Positions 27,037 to 36,102 of a stretch of DNA of 64,000 nt are shown here, in pieces. Numbering within the stretch: the first letter of the stretch is position 1; every line of letters begins with the position of its first letter. This DNA comes from Xanthocytophaga flava (GTDB taxonomy: Bacteria; Bacteroidota; Bacteroidia; Cytophagales; 172606-1), in assembly GCA_030068525.1 (NCBI GenBank), contig JASJOS010000006.1, positions 124,001 through 188,000 of the forward strand. The letters are read 5' to 3'. Under the pieces are notes generated by a model that saw only the letters and a list, made by a program, of their open reading frames with translations, did not search any database and was not told the DNA's origin. A program made the translations under genes and the position numbers.

Positions 27037-27247
27037 AGAATGGATTTTTTCTCTAATTTGCCATTTATTTGCTTATTCTGGCCAATTTTGAAATGTTTAC
27101 CATCGAATTAAAGATATAGTACAAATATATGTTTTGTATATGTTGGAATAATTATACTTTGATGGACTATGAAAGCTACTTTAGATATGTAAGTTTTTGT
27201 AGAATTGGATTTTACTTATAAGTTGAATGCTTCTTTTTACTTGAGAT

Positions 27248-28054
27248 ATGAATCAGGAAGAGACTTATTATCAACGATTATTTCAGGCTGTAGAGCAACA
27301 TCCTGAATCGATCTATGTATTACATGAGAAGCTTGAATATAATTTCCCTATACACAAACATGACAAAGGGCAATTAAGCTACGTAGAAGGAGGAATGGCT
27401 TATCTTTATACTAAAGATGCAACCTATTTCCTGCCTGCCCGACATTATGCCTGGATACCAGCAGGAGTTGAACATCGTTTGTATCATTCCAGCCCGTCTC
27501 AGATAGATCGGAATATCTATTTTGTCAATCAAAATGATTTGGAGCACCCATTTTTTGGAAAACTGGGCATCTATCCAGTGACAAATCTTTTACTGGAAAT
27601 GATTTTATTTACAGAAGCATGGACAGGGAATCTGATTCCTGAAGGTTTTCCTTATCAGTTTCTGATTACATTGAAGCTTGTTTTACCCGAAGTAAGTCGT
27701 CATCCTTTGCCATTATCGTTGCCTACTACAGAAAGTAAGCGATTGGACCCTATCATTCAGTACATACATAAAAATCTTTCTGAGTCTCTTACATTATCAC
27801 TTGTGGCAGACCAATTTGGGTATAGTGTACGAAGCTTATCCCGATTATTTCAGCAGAAACTGTCAGTTTCGTTTTTGCAGTATCTGAAACTGTGTCGGAT
27901 GATAAAAGCCATGGAGTATTTACTGGAAACCGACAAGCGAATCAGTGAAATTGCCTATCAGACAGGCTACAATAGCCTGTCTGCATTCAGCAATACCTTT
28001 TACGAATTAGTACACATGAGACCTATGGATTTCAGAAGTTCTGTCAATAGATAA
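27248..28054 (+). CDS. AraC family transcriptional regulator
   Basis: This 268-aa protein has an N-terminal cupin-like sensing domain (about 20-105; FPIHKHDKGQLSYVEGG and PARHYAWIPAGVEH). The C-terminal AraC DNA-binding domain (about 170-265) has two helix-turn-helix units: LTLSLVADQFGYSVRSLSRL and RISEIAYQTGYNSLSAFSNTF. It is divergent from the TolC-EmrA-EmrB operon with 237 bp between start codons and is the likely regulator of that pump. Its stop codon is one base from the stop of the convergent permease gene. An 11-bp perfect hairpin lies inside the codons for the second HTH. Confidence 0.88.
   Translation: MNQEETYYQRLFQAVEQHPESIYVLHEKLEYNFPIHKHDKGQLSYVEGGMAYLYTKDATYFLPARHYAWIPAGVEHRLYHSSPSQIDRNIYFVNQNDLEHPFFGKLGIYPVTNLLLEMILFTEAWTGNLIPEGFPYQFLITLKLVLPEVSRHPLPLSLPTTESKRLDPIIQYIHKNLSESLTLSLVADQFGYSVRSLSRLFQQKLSVSFLQYLKLCRMIKAMEYLLETDKRISEIAYQTGYNSLSAFSNTFYELVHMRPMDFRSSVNR
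27959..27983. repeat. Perfect 11-bp hairpin inside the AraC gene
   Basis: CAGACAGGCTA (27959-27969) and its exact complement (27973-27983) are separated by three bases, inside the codons for the second HTH. It lies 73 bp before the stop, where two convergent genes meet with no intergenic space. It may act as a transcription boundary. Confidence 0.5.
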
Positions 28055-28055
28055 T

Positions 28056-30473
28056 CTATTCGGCTTTTAATGATTCTGTTGGATTTTTTAATGCAGCTCG
28101 AATAGCTTGATATCCTACCGTAAGTAAGGCAATAAGACTGATGAAACTACCTGTCAATAAAAACATCCAGCCTCGAATGGAGATGTGATAAGCAAAATCC
28201 CGAAGCCATTGATGCATTACAAACCAGGCTACCGGTGTTGCAATAACAAATCCTAGCAATACCAGTTGTAAGAAAGAGGATGAAACCAGGAATACAATAT
28301 GAGATATACTTGCTCCCAATACTTTACGTATACCTATCTCTTTTATCCGCTGGTGTGCTGACAAGTGTGCTAACCCAAACAAGCCTGAGCAACAAATCAG
28401 GATGGATAGGATGGTCGCAATCCCTATAATTTGTTGCCAGCGTTGTTCCTGTATATATTCCTTAGCATTCAATTCGCTCAAAAAATGATATTCATATGAT
28501 GCATCAGGCATGGCTTGCTTATAGATTTTCTCAAATGCCTGAAGTGCTTCCTGTTGTTTAAGTTTATCTATTTTTAACCAAATACCGCCAGTATATTCAT
28601 TGCTCATAAATAATACCATGGGCTGGAGCTTTTCACGTAAAGAACCAGAGTGATAATTTTGTACTACTCCCACAATTACTAAGCTGCCTTGTCTGCGTTC
28701 AAAGTTTTGTAAAATTGTTCCAATAGGCTGTTTGAGCCTGGCTGCCTTTACAAACGCTTCATTCACAATTATATTTTGTGTTTTATCAGTCAGGAAAGAA
28801 TTGGCAAAGTTTCTTCCTTCTTTAATTTTGATACCAAGCATAGGAATATATGCCTCATCAATGGACTGATAATGGCTTTTTATTATTTCCGAGCCCACCC
28901 GAATATCGGTAGTCAGGCTACTAAATTCTTCACCAAATGAGATTTGTTGAATAGGAGGAACCTTAGCAATTTCATTCCTCAGGATAGTTTGTACAGTCTG
29001 GTATTCTCGATTGCCATTGATATGAGTACGTATAATCTGGTGAGGATTGTAGCCAAGGTCTTTGGTTTGGATGTACTCCATCTGATTATAAAAGATGATG
29101 GAGGCAATCAGCAGAAATATTGCTAATGCAAACTGAAAGACAATGAGTGTTCTTCCTAACAATGAATTGCCTGTTTTTTTTACTTTTCTATATAATACCT
29201 CAACAGGTTTAAATCTTGATAAGACAAAGGCAGGATAGAAGCCTGTCAGAAGAGTATTAATCAGAAAAAGCAGGCCAATATAGATATACAGTTGACTATC
29301 CAGTGTATCTGATAAAACAAGATGTTTTTCAGCTAGCTGATTAAAAGCAGGAAGGGTTAGTTGTATCCATAAGGCAGAGACTACAAAGGCTACTAGAGAC
29401 AATAACATAGATTCACCCAGAAACTGGAAAATAATCTGATATTGACTTCCTCCGGTTACTTTGCGAATGCCTACTTCTTTAGCTCGCTTCAGTGAGTTGG
29501 CAATACTGATATTGACAAAATTACTGCTTGCCATCAGTAAAATGAGAGTAGAGATACCTAAGAAAAGATAGGAGTAAATGGGTTTGCTACCATATAGAAT
29601 ACCGCCTTCCACATTACCTGTGCCGTTGTTTAGAGGGTTGAGGTGGATATCCAGTATGTTTTGTAGTCCATACTGTATTTTGGGGTATTGGGTATGGTTT
29701 GTGGCAAGTTCAGATTGGGAGAGACGTGCATGAATCTTATTGAATTTTTGACTGACTGTAGATAGATCTGCATTGGGGTGAAGCACAACGAAGGTACTGA
29801 GATAGGCATTTAACCAGGATGTGTCTTCAAATGAAACCTGCATATATTGAAATGGATGCAACAGATCAAACTGAAAGGATGAGTTATAGGGAGGATTTTG
29901 TATTACACCTGTAATCAGTAAGGGTTTGCCTATCTTTTGAAAAGACGGATCGGCATCCAGATACAGAGTTTGGCCAATGATATCAGTAGTATTAAAAAAA
30001 CGAAGAGCAGTTTCTTCTGTAATAACAACAGAGTTAGCATTTTGAAGAACTGTTTGAGGATTTCCCTGAAGGAGTTTAAATGTAAAAACATCAAGGAAAT
30101 TGGCGTCTACATATAAAGGGTGTAGTTTCAGTACTTTATTATTGGCTCGAACATCGGCAGATATGTCTCCTCCCATAACACGTACATAGGAATTTACTTC
30201 GGGTACTTGAGTTTTGAATGCAGGGCCTTGCACTTGTCCTGTGCCTCCGGTTATCTGTGTCTGATCGCCTTTCTCCTGAATAATAGATGTGGTTATTCTA
30301 TATAATTGAGATTTTTTGGTATGGAAGTTGTCAAAATGACGTTCATCCTGAATATAAAGCACTGCCAGTAATACACAAGTAATCCCAATGGAAAGTCCCA
30401 GAACAGTAATTATCGCGTATAACTTGTTTCTCCAGATATTTCTGAAGGCAATTTTTAGATAATTCGTTAGCAT
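28056..30473 (-). CDS. Double-length FtsX/MacB-type ABC permease 1
   Basis: This 805-aa protein is the last gene of the permease array. Its layout, shared by all eight, is an N-terminal TM helix (about 20-42), a MacB-type periplasmic domain (about 45-285), an FtsX block of three helices (about 290-410), a further TM (VFQFALAIFLLIAS, about 440), a second periplasmic domain and a second FtsX block (about 690-795). In effect two MacB permease halves are fused. The coupling motifs that contact an ATPase are KEVGIRKVTGGS (about 331) and KEIGIRKVLGAS (about 711). The tail is NPTESLKAE, where most others end in SLRSE, and this copy groups with neither subfamily of the array. Which ATPase powers it is not shown. 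Substrate unknown. Confidence 0.88.
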   Translation of the reverse strand: MLTNYLKIAFRNIWRNKLYAIITVLGLSIGITCVLLAVLYIQDERHFDNFHTKKSQLYRITTSIIQEKGDQTQITGGTGQVQGPAFKTQVPEVNSYVRVMGGDISADVRANNKVLKLHPLYVDANFLDVFTFKLLQGNPQTVLQNANSVVITEETALRFFNTTDIIGQTLYLDADPSFQKIGKPLLITGVIQNPPYNSSFQFDLLHPFQYMQVSFEDTSWLNAYLSTFVVLHPNADLSTVSQKFNKIHARLSQSELATNHTQYPKIQYGLQNILDIHLNPLNNGTGNVEGGILYGSKPIYSYLFLGISTLILLMASSNFVNISIANSLKRAKEVGIRKVTGGSQYQIIFQFLGESMLLSLVAFVVSALWIQLTLPAFNQLAEKHLVLSDTLDSQLYIYIGLLFLINTLLTGFYPAFVLSRFKPVEVLYRKVKKTGNSLLGRTLIVFQFALAIFLLIASIIFYNQMEYIQTKDLGYNPHQIIRTHINGNREYQTVQTILRNEIAKVPPIQQISFGEEFSSLTTDIRVGSEIIKSHYQSIDEAYIPMLGIKIKEGRNFANSFLTDKTQNIIVNEAFVKAARLKQPIGTILQNFERRQGSLVIVGVVQNYHSGSLREKLQPMVLFMSNEYTGGIWLKIDKLKQQEALQAFEKIYKQAMPDASYEYHFLSELNAKEYIQEQRWQQIIGIATILSILICCSGLFGLAHLSAHQRIKEIGIRKVLGASISHIVFLVSSSFLQLVLLGFVIATPVAWFVMHQWLRDFAYHISIRGWMFLLTGSFISLIALLTVGYQAIRAALKNPTESLKAE

Positions 30474-30539
30474 GATACGGCGTGATCAAAATAGTGGCAT
30501 ACTGATAAAGCTGGATTTTATCGTACAAGGTTGTTGGAT

Positions 30540-31121
30540 TTATTTTACAAGTAAACTTGTCCGACAAGGAGTTTTTTTTACAAATTCATTCCAAACAGAC
30601 ATTCCACCTGACATGTTTTTTACATTTTTAAAACCATTTTGAGTAAGCAAATAGCTTGCTCTTGGACTGCGATGACTATGTGAACAGTATACTATAATTT
30701 CGCTGTTTTTGTATTTATTCAGTTCTCCTATTCGTTTATCCAACTCTTGTATTGGGATATTAATGGCTCCTTTGAGACGACCGAAATTCTCCTTTGCTTT
30801 GCCTGAGAATTCTTCCGGAGTACGCACATCCAATAAAATTACCTTGGGATTATTGGTCGTAATGTCACACAATTGATCTGGTGTAACATTTTGAAAATTG
30901 ACAGATGATTTCATTACCAAATCCATTCCGCAATGAGAACATTTTCCGGATTTAGTATATTCTTCTTTATCACAATCATACCCACAAGGAGAACATACAT
31001 AGCTGGTTTCATTGGGTTGTATACTTGTCATACCAACGGATAGTGCTAAGAGAACTACCAGAACAAATAGTGATAGAAGTTGTAGTTTCATAACTGAAAA
31101 GTTAGTGTGATTTTGAATCAT
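30540..31121 (-). CDS. Exported rhodanese with N-terminal metal-binding Cys motif
   Basis: This 193-aa protein starts at an ATG (31121) that overlaps the stop of the upstream permease gene as ATGA; an ATG at 31091 gives a tighter signal peptide (183 aa). After the signal comes a Cys-rich segment, YVCSPCGYDCDKEEY then GKCSHCGMDLV (about 36-66). This resembles the small heavy-metal-binding domain found on copper ATPases and efflux proteins. A single rhodanese domain follows (about 75-180), with VILLDVRTPEEFSG and the active-site loop YCSHSHRSPRA, whose Cys is the expected persulfide carrier. It probably acts in the periplasm in sulfur or metal handling. Its position between two permease genes suggests co-expression with them. 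Confidence 0.85.
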   Translation of the reverse strand: MIQNHTNFSVMKLQLLSLFVLVVLLALSVGMTSIQPNETSYVCSPCGYDCDKEEYTKSGKCSHCGMDLVMKSSVNFQNVTPDQLCDITTNNPKVILLDVRTPEEFSGKAKENFGRLKGAINIPIQELDKRIGELNKYKNSEIIVYCSHSHRSPRASYLLTQNGFKNVKNMSGGMSVWNEFVKKTPCRTSLLVK

Positions 31122-33529
31122 TCATTTCGAAGTGACTTAACTGGATTAGACACAGCCACCTTTATCGATTGATAGCTGATTGTAAGCATAGCAATAAGTA
31201 CCGATGTAATTCCTGCCAAAATAAATACCCAACCCGAAATACTTACCCGATAGGCAAAGTCCTGCAACCATAGATTCATGACATAGAAAGCAAGTGGAGT
31301 TGCCACAACCAATGCGATAAGTACTAATAGTAAAAAGTCTTTGGAGAGTAATGAAACAAGATCTGTGACTGAGGCTCCTAAGACCTTTCGTATACCAATT
31401 TCTTTTGTACGGGTATCTACTGCATAAGTCGCTAATCCAAACAAACCCAGGCAGGCTATCAGAATTGCCAGTATAGCAGCTATGCTAAATGACTGGATAA
31501 GTTTTTCTTCTTTCTGGTATTGTTGTTGAAAGTCATCATCCAGAAATTTATAATCAAGTGAGTACGCTGGAAATATTTTTTGCCAGGTTTTTTTGAGATG
31601 AGTTACTACCAAATATGGATCATTTCCTGAATAACGTATAGCAAATACATTGATGGATGGGGTGACATTCATAATTACCGGACGAATAGCCTCTTGTAAG
31701 CCATGTTGGTGATAATCTTTTATCACTCCAATTACCTTTCCATTCATTCCTGATGCACTTAGTTTTTTATCCAGTGCATTTTGGGGAGTATTCCAGCCAA
31801 AAGCTTTCATGGCTGTTTCATTAATTAAATAACTCTCAACTGAATCTGCTTTGCTGTCTTGAATAAAATCACGTCCTGCAATGAGTTTTAAGCCAATTGT
31901 TTTTAAATAATCGTAATCAACCGGAATGTGCTCTACTAAAATGCCTTGTCCTTGAGCCAACCCTTCACCATAGGCAAACTGCCCATCCCATCCTGATCGG
32001 CCAGGTATGGCACGACATCCTGTTACTGAAGTAATACTACTTAGCTGGCTCAATTCTTTCTTGAAAGTTTCTGCTTGTTGATGACGTGCTGTCCATTGAA
32101 CTTCTTTCATATCCACCACTACTATTTTGTCTTTATCAAAACCGAGTGATTGAGTCTTCATGAAGGATAGCTGTTGCCAGATAATCAAAGTGCCGATAAT
32201 AAGGCAAATTGACACGGTAAATTGGGTTACTACAAGGAATTTGCGAAGGAAGTTGCCTTTACTGGAATGAGTAAAACTACCTTTCAGGATGGTAACAGGC
32301 TGATAATTGGATAGAATCCATGCTGGATAAAACCCTGTAAGGGGAATAAGTACAATCAGAATGGATACCAGTAAAATCAGATTGTCAGGAGCTAGCAGGG
32401 TACTAATTGTGAAATTTTTGTTTGTGAAGTAATTGAATGGTGATAAAGTCAGATAGGCAACAATAAGACTACAAAGTGTAGCTATGGTACACAACAAACC
32501 TGCTTCAATCAGAAATTGCACTATTAATTGTTTTTTATCTGTTCCCAATACTTTTTTGATCCCTACTTCTTTTGCTCTTTCTATGGCTCTCGCAGTTGAC
32601 AGGTTGATAAAGTTCAGACAAGCTATCAGAAGAATAAATATACCTATTGTGATAAATACATATACAGTTTGAATATTTCCTACTGTTCCTGTGGCCGAAG
32701 CTTTGCTGGAATACAGGTAGATATCCTTTACTGGACGAAGATGAAGAACTGTGTTAAATCCTGTGCTCTTGATAGCTTCCTTACCATAAGTCCCTACCAG
32801 ATTTTTAATTTTATTCTCAAATTGTTTGCTGGTTACATTCGCTTTCAACCGTACATAGGTGTTTACATTGATATCAAACCAGCCAGATGCATACTCATAC
32901 TTGCAATCTTCCGGAAACATAGCACAAGTAGTTGAAAAAGATCCTACCAAATCAATTTTGAGGTGAGAGTGGCTAGGTAATTCCTTGAAGACACCTGTTA
33001 CCCGATGAGGAATGGTATCATTGACCATCAGTAATTTCCCAAATCCATTGCCTTTTCCAAAGTATTTTTCTTCTATTGCCTGACTGATAACTACAGTATA
33101 AGGTTCTTTGAGTGCCGTTTGTGGATTACCCACTTTCAAATCATAACCGAATACATCAAAGAATTTCTCATCTGCAAATAGAGATGGTTCTCTTACATAC
33201 ACATCCTTAAGTTTGATCATAGGGTTCCATGAACGTATGTAACAGACTTTTTCGACTTCCTCATATTTTTCCTGAAGTGTTCTTCCTACAGGCCATCCTG
33301 TCTCAGCTAACTCCATGCTGGTACCGTCAGGGGATAGAGTCGTACTTTCAATCCGGAAAGTCCTATCGGCATGAGGTATAAAGCGATCATAACTAAATTC
33401 ATCCTTTACCCAGAGAGCAATCAGGAAGAATAAAGTAATGCCAATCACTAATCCCGTAAGGTTAATTAGTGTATATGTTTTTTTCTTGCGAAAAAGTCGA
33501 AAGGCTATAGTTATATATCTTGTAAACAT
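31118..33529 (-). CDS. Double-length FtsX/MacB-type ABC permease 2
   Basis: An 803-aa paralogue. The first coupling motif is altered to KEVGIKKVLGTDKKQ (about 318); the second is the standard TKEIGIRKVLGAS (about 710). The central TM segment reads LVVTQFTVSICLIIGT. It ends NPVKSLRNE. The TGA stop overlaps the possible ATG of the rhodanese gene by the four bases ATGA, a common sign of translational coupling. It follows permease 3 by 43 bp without a terminator. Partner ATPase and substrate are unknown. Confidence 0.88.
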   Translation of the reverse strand: MFTRYITIAFRLFRKKKTYTLINLTGLVIGITLFFLIALWVKDEFSYDRFIPHADRTFRIESTTLSPDGTSMELAETGWPVGRTLQEKYEEVEKVCYIRSWNPMIKLKDVYVREPSLFADEKFFDVFGYDLKVGNPQTALKEPYTVVISQAIEEKYFGKGNGFGKLLMVNDTIPHRVTGVFKELPSHSHLKIDLVGSFSTTCAMFPEDCKYEYASGWFDINVNTYVRLKANVTSKQFENKIKNLVGTYGKEAIKSTGFNTVLHLRPVKDIYLYSSKASATGTVGNIQTVYVFITIGIFILLIACLNFINLSTARAIERAKEVGIKKVLGTDKKQLIVQFLIEAGLLCTIATLCSLIVAYLTLSPFNYFTNKNFTISTLLAPDNLILLVSILIVLIPLTGFYPAWILSNYQPVTILKGSFTHSSKGNFLRKFLVVTQFTVSICLIIGTLIIWQQLSFMKTQSLGFDKDKIVVVDMKEVQWTARHQQAETFKKELSQLSSITSVTGCRAIPGRSGWDGQFAYGEGLAQGQGILVEHIPVDYDYLKTIGLKLIAGRDFIQDSKADSVESYLINETAMKAFGWNTPQNALDKKLSASGMNGKVIGVIKDYHQHGLQEAIRPVIMNVTPSINVFAIRYSGNDPYLVVTHLKKTWQKIFPAYSLDYKFLDDDFQQQYQKEEKLIQSFSIAAILAILIACLGLFGLATYAVDTRTKEIGIRKVLGASVTDLVSLLSKDFLLLVLIALVVATPLAFYVMNLWLQDFAYRVSISGWVFILAGITSVLIAMLTISYQSIKVAVSNPVKSLRNE

Positions 33530-33572
33530 GTGAAAGAAAGGGACAATAGATAGATCCTAAATTCTTTTTACT

Positions 33573-36059
33573 CTATTCATCTCTCAGGCTGTGAACAGGA
33601 TTGGCTAGTGCTGCTTTTATAGATTGATAGCTGATCGTTATAAGTGTTATAGCAATGGCTGCAATCCCTGCTACAACAAAGATCCACCAGGAAATATCAA
33701 TATGATAAGCAAAGTCAGCGAGCCACTTGTTCATTGTATACCAGGCAATCGGTATTGCGATGAGTAAGGCTGAACAAACCAAGAGTAAAAAGTCTTTGGA
33801 TAAAAGGGCTATAATCTGTTGTACAGACGCTCCTAGAATTTTACGTATACCAATTTCTTTGGCACGTTGCTGAGTGGTAAAGGCAATCAATCCAAACAAA
33901 CCCATACAAGCAATTAGGATGGCTAATCCTGTTGCTGTATTGATTATAGTAGCTGTTTTCTGCTCACTTTCGTAAAATCCTGCAATAGCCTGATCCAGGA
34001 ACATATACTCAAATTTTTCAGCTGGATATATTTCTTGCCATATGACTTGTATTTTTGTCAAAGTGGGCTGGATTTCCTGTGCCTGCTTTCCTTTGGTAAT
34101 GAGTCTTATATTGATTGTAGAGACATATCTGGTTTCACTCATCAAAAATACAGGCTGAATAGTTTTATGCAGGGGTTCCACATTAAAGTCTGCTACAACA
34201 CCTATAATGGGTAATGGGTTATTTTCTCCATAATTGACAATTTCCCCGACTGCTTCTGATGGAGTTTTAAAGCCGAGGGCTTTGGCATAGTTTTCATTGA
34301 TCAGGACTTCTCTGGCTGAGTCACTGGTTTGGATGTTTCTTCCTGCCAGCAGTTTTATACCATATAAGCTGAGAAAGTTTTCATCAATATTATGTCGTCC
34401 AACATTTATCTCAATATGTTTATTTCCTTTGTGGTAGGTGAGTGAAGAGGTATTATTGCCAGCAGTAACAACCGGACGTTCACTCTGACTGATTAATTGG
34501 ATTTCAGGGATTTGTCTGAGTTTTGAGAGAAAAACTTCCTTTTTACGATGATTTTCTTTCCAGGGTATTCTGAAATAGACGATTTCATCCTTCTTGAACC
34601 CCATGTCTTTGGTAACCATGTAGTGAATCTGTGATCCCATTACAATGGTACCAATAATAAAAACTTGAGAAATGGTAAATTGGAAGATGATAAGCACTTT
34701 TCGTAAAGTAGCCTTTCGGGTTGATTTTCCTGTAGTTATATTTTTTAATGTCAATACTGGCAGATAGGAGGATAAGACCAATGCTGGATAAAATCCGGAG
34801 AGTAAAGTTGTGAAAACGATAATTCCTGCCAGAAAAAACAAAACTACTGGATTAAATATGTCAAGTGTGACACCAGAAGGTATAAATGATTTATAGATTG
34901 ACAATAAAGTGGGGGTGATAATAATAGCTAAAAGTATTGCACAGAAGGTGATCAGGAATGTTTCGCTTAGAAACTGTATAATCAGGCTAAATCGGGTGCT
35001 GCCCAACACTTTCCGAATACCTATTTCCTTTGCCCGTTGTACAGATTGTGCCGTAGCCAGGTTGATAAAGTTGATACAGGCAATAATCAGCAGAAAGGCT
35101 GCTACTCCTAGTGAGCTATATAGAGTTGGCAAATGTGCTAAGCGTACGTAAACCCCATAATATTCTTTATTGAAATGAATATCAGAGATTGGTTGAAGAA
35201 TAAATTCATCTTTGGCATCACGATTTTGAAATTTATTAGGAGAGTTGCTGGCATATTTCTTCATCAATGGCCTGAATTGTTTTTCAATCTGTGCAGTGGT
35301 TGTACCTTTACTCAGTTTAACTATCACCTGAGAGGTAGAGTTGGTATTGGTCCACTGAGTGAGCCCTGCATTTTCATTCCATTTCGTTTTTTCGATAGTG
35401 GAAAATGAAATAAAATCTGTGAAGTGAAAATCCGTGTTTGCTGTCCATGCCTTGATTATACCGGATACAGTAACTGTTACTGTATCTTCATCATCTGCAT
35501 AGATAAGCGAATGACCAATGATACTGCCAGGGTCTGTCGTGCCAAAGTATAGCCTAGCTTTTTCTTCTGTCAGAACTACTTTGAATGGCTCCTTCAATGC
35601 AGAAGTTGGATCTCCTCCTACCCAGTCATAGTGAAATAGTTTAAAATAACCATCATCTGCTAGAATACAATTCAGAGAATTGGGATTTTTCCATTTCTGA
35701 TCTGCCTCTATAACCTTGTTTTTTCCATTGGATTGAGGGACAATTACATAATCAATGGGTTTTACATGAAAAGGTGCTACGACTTCTAATCCAGTAAATT
35801 CTCTTCGCATAGCCCAGGGAATGGGAGCTGAAATGCCACTGTTTTTGTAGACATTATTGGCAATATTGATATGAGATACAACCCGGTAGATTCGTTCTTT
35901 GTCTGGATGAAAGGTATCAAAGCTAAGCTCAAAACTTACCATCAGGTAAATGATCAAACAAGCACTAAGCCCAATCGCCAGTCCTGTTATATTAACAAGG
36001 GTATAGGTTTTTTGCTTGATTAGACTGCGAAAAGCTATTTTAAAGTAGTTAGAGAACAT
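33573..36059 (-). CDS. Double-length FtsX/MacB-type ABC permease 3
   Basis: At 828 aa this is the longest of the eight paralogues; its first periplasmic domain carries the extra residues. Coupling motifs are KEIGIRKVLGSTR (about 343) and AKEIGIRKILGAS (about 733). The central TM has QFTISQVFIIGT, a signature shared with permeases 6 and 8, so these three form one subfamily. It ends NPVHSLRDE. It lies 43 bp from both neighbours' coding ends without a terminator, so it is probably part of the long transcript with permeases 6 to 1. Confidence 0.88.
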   Translation of the reverse strand: MFSNYFKIAFRSLIKQKTYTLVNITGLAIGLSACLIIYLMVSFELSFDTFHPDKERIYRVVSHINIANNVYKNSGISAPIPWAMRREFTGLEVVAPFHVKPIDYVIVPQSNGKNKVIEADQKWKNPNSLNCILADDGYFKLFHYDWVGGDPTSALKEPFKVVLTEEKARLYFGTTDPGSIIGHSLIYADDEDTVTVTVSGIIKAWTANTDFHFTDFISFSTIEKTKWNENAGLTQWTNTNSTSQVIVKLSKGTTTAQIEKQFRPLMKKYASNSPNKFQNRDAKDEFILQPISDIHFNKEYYGVYVRLAHLPTLYSSLGVAAFLLIIACINFINLATAQSVQRAKEIGIRKVLGSTRFSLIIQFLSETFLITFCAILLAIIITPTLLSIYKSFIPSGVTLDIFNPVVLFFLAGIIVFTTLLSGFYPALVLSSYLPVLTLKNITTGKSTRKATLRKVLIIFQFTISQVFIIGTIVMGSQIHYMVTKDMGFKKDEIVYFRIPWKENHRKKEVFLSKLRQIPEIQLISQSERPVVTAGNNTSSLTYHKGNKHIEINVGRHNIDENFLSLYGIKLLAGRNIQTSDSAREVLINENYAKALGFKTPSEAVGEIVNYGENNPLPIIGVVADFNVEPLHKTIQPVFLMSETRYVSTINIRLITKGKQAQEIQPTLTKIQVIWQEIYPAEKFEYMFLDQAIAGFYESEQKTATIINTATGLAILIACMGLFGLIAFTTQQRAKEIGIRKILGASVQQIIALLSKDFLLLVCSALLIAIPIAWYTMNKWLADFAYHIDISWWIFVVAGIAAIAITLITISYQSIKAALANPVHSLRDE

Positions 36060-36102
36060 AGTGTATGGTTTTAAATACTTTAGTTTGGTGAGTAGAATTT
36101 AC

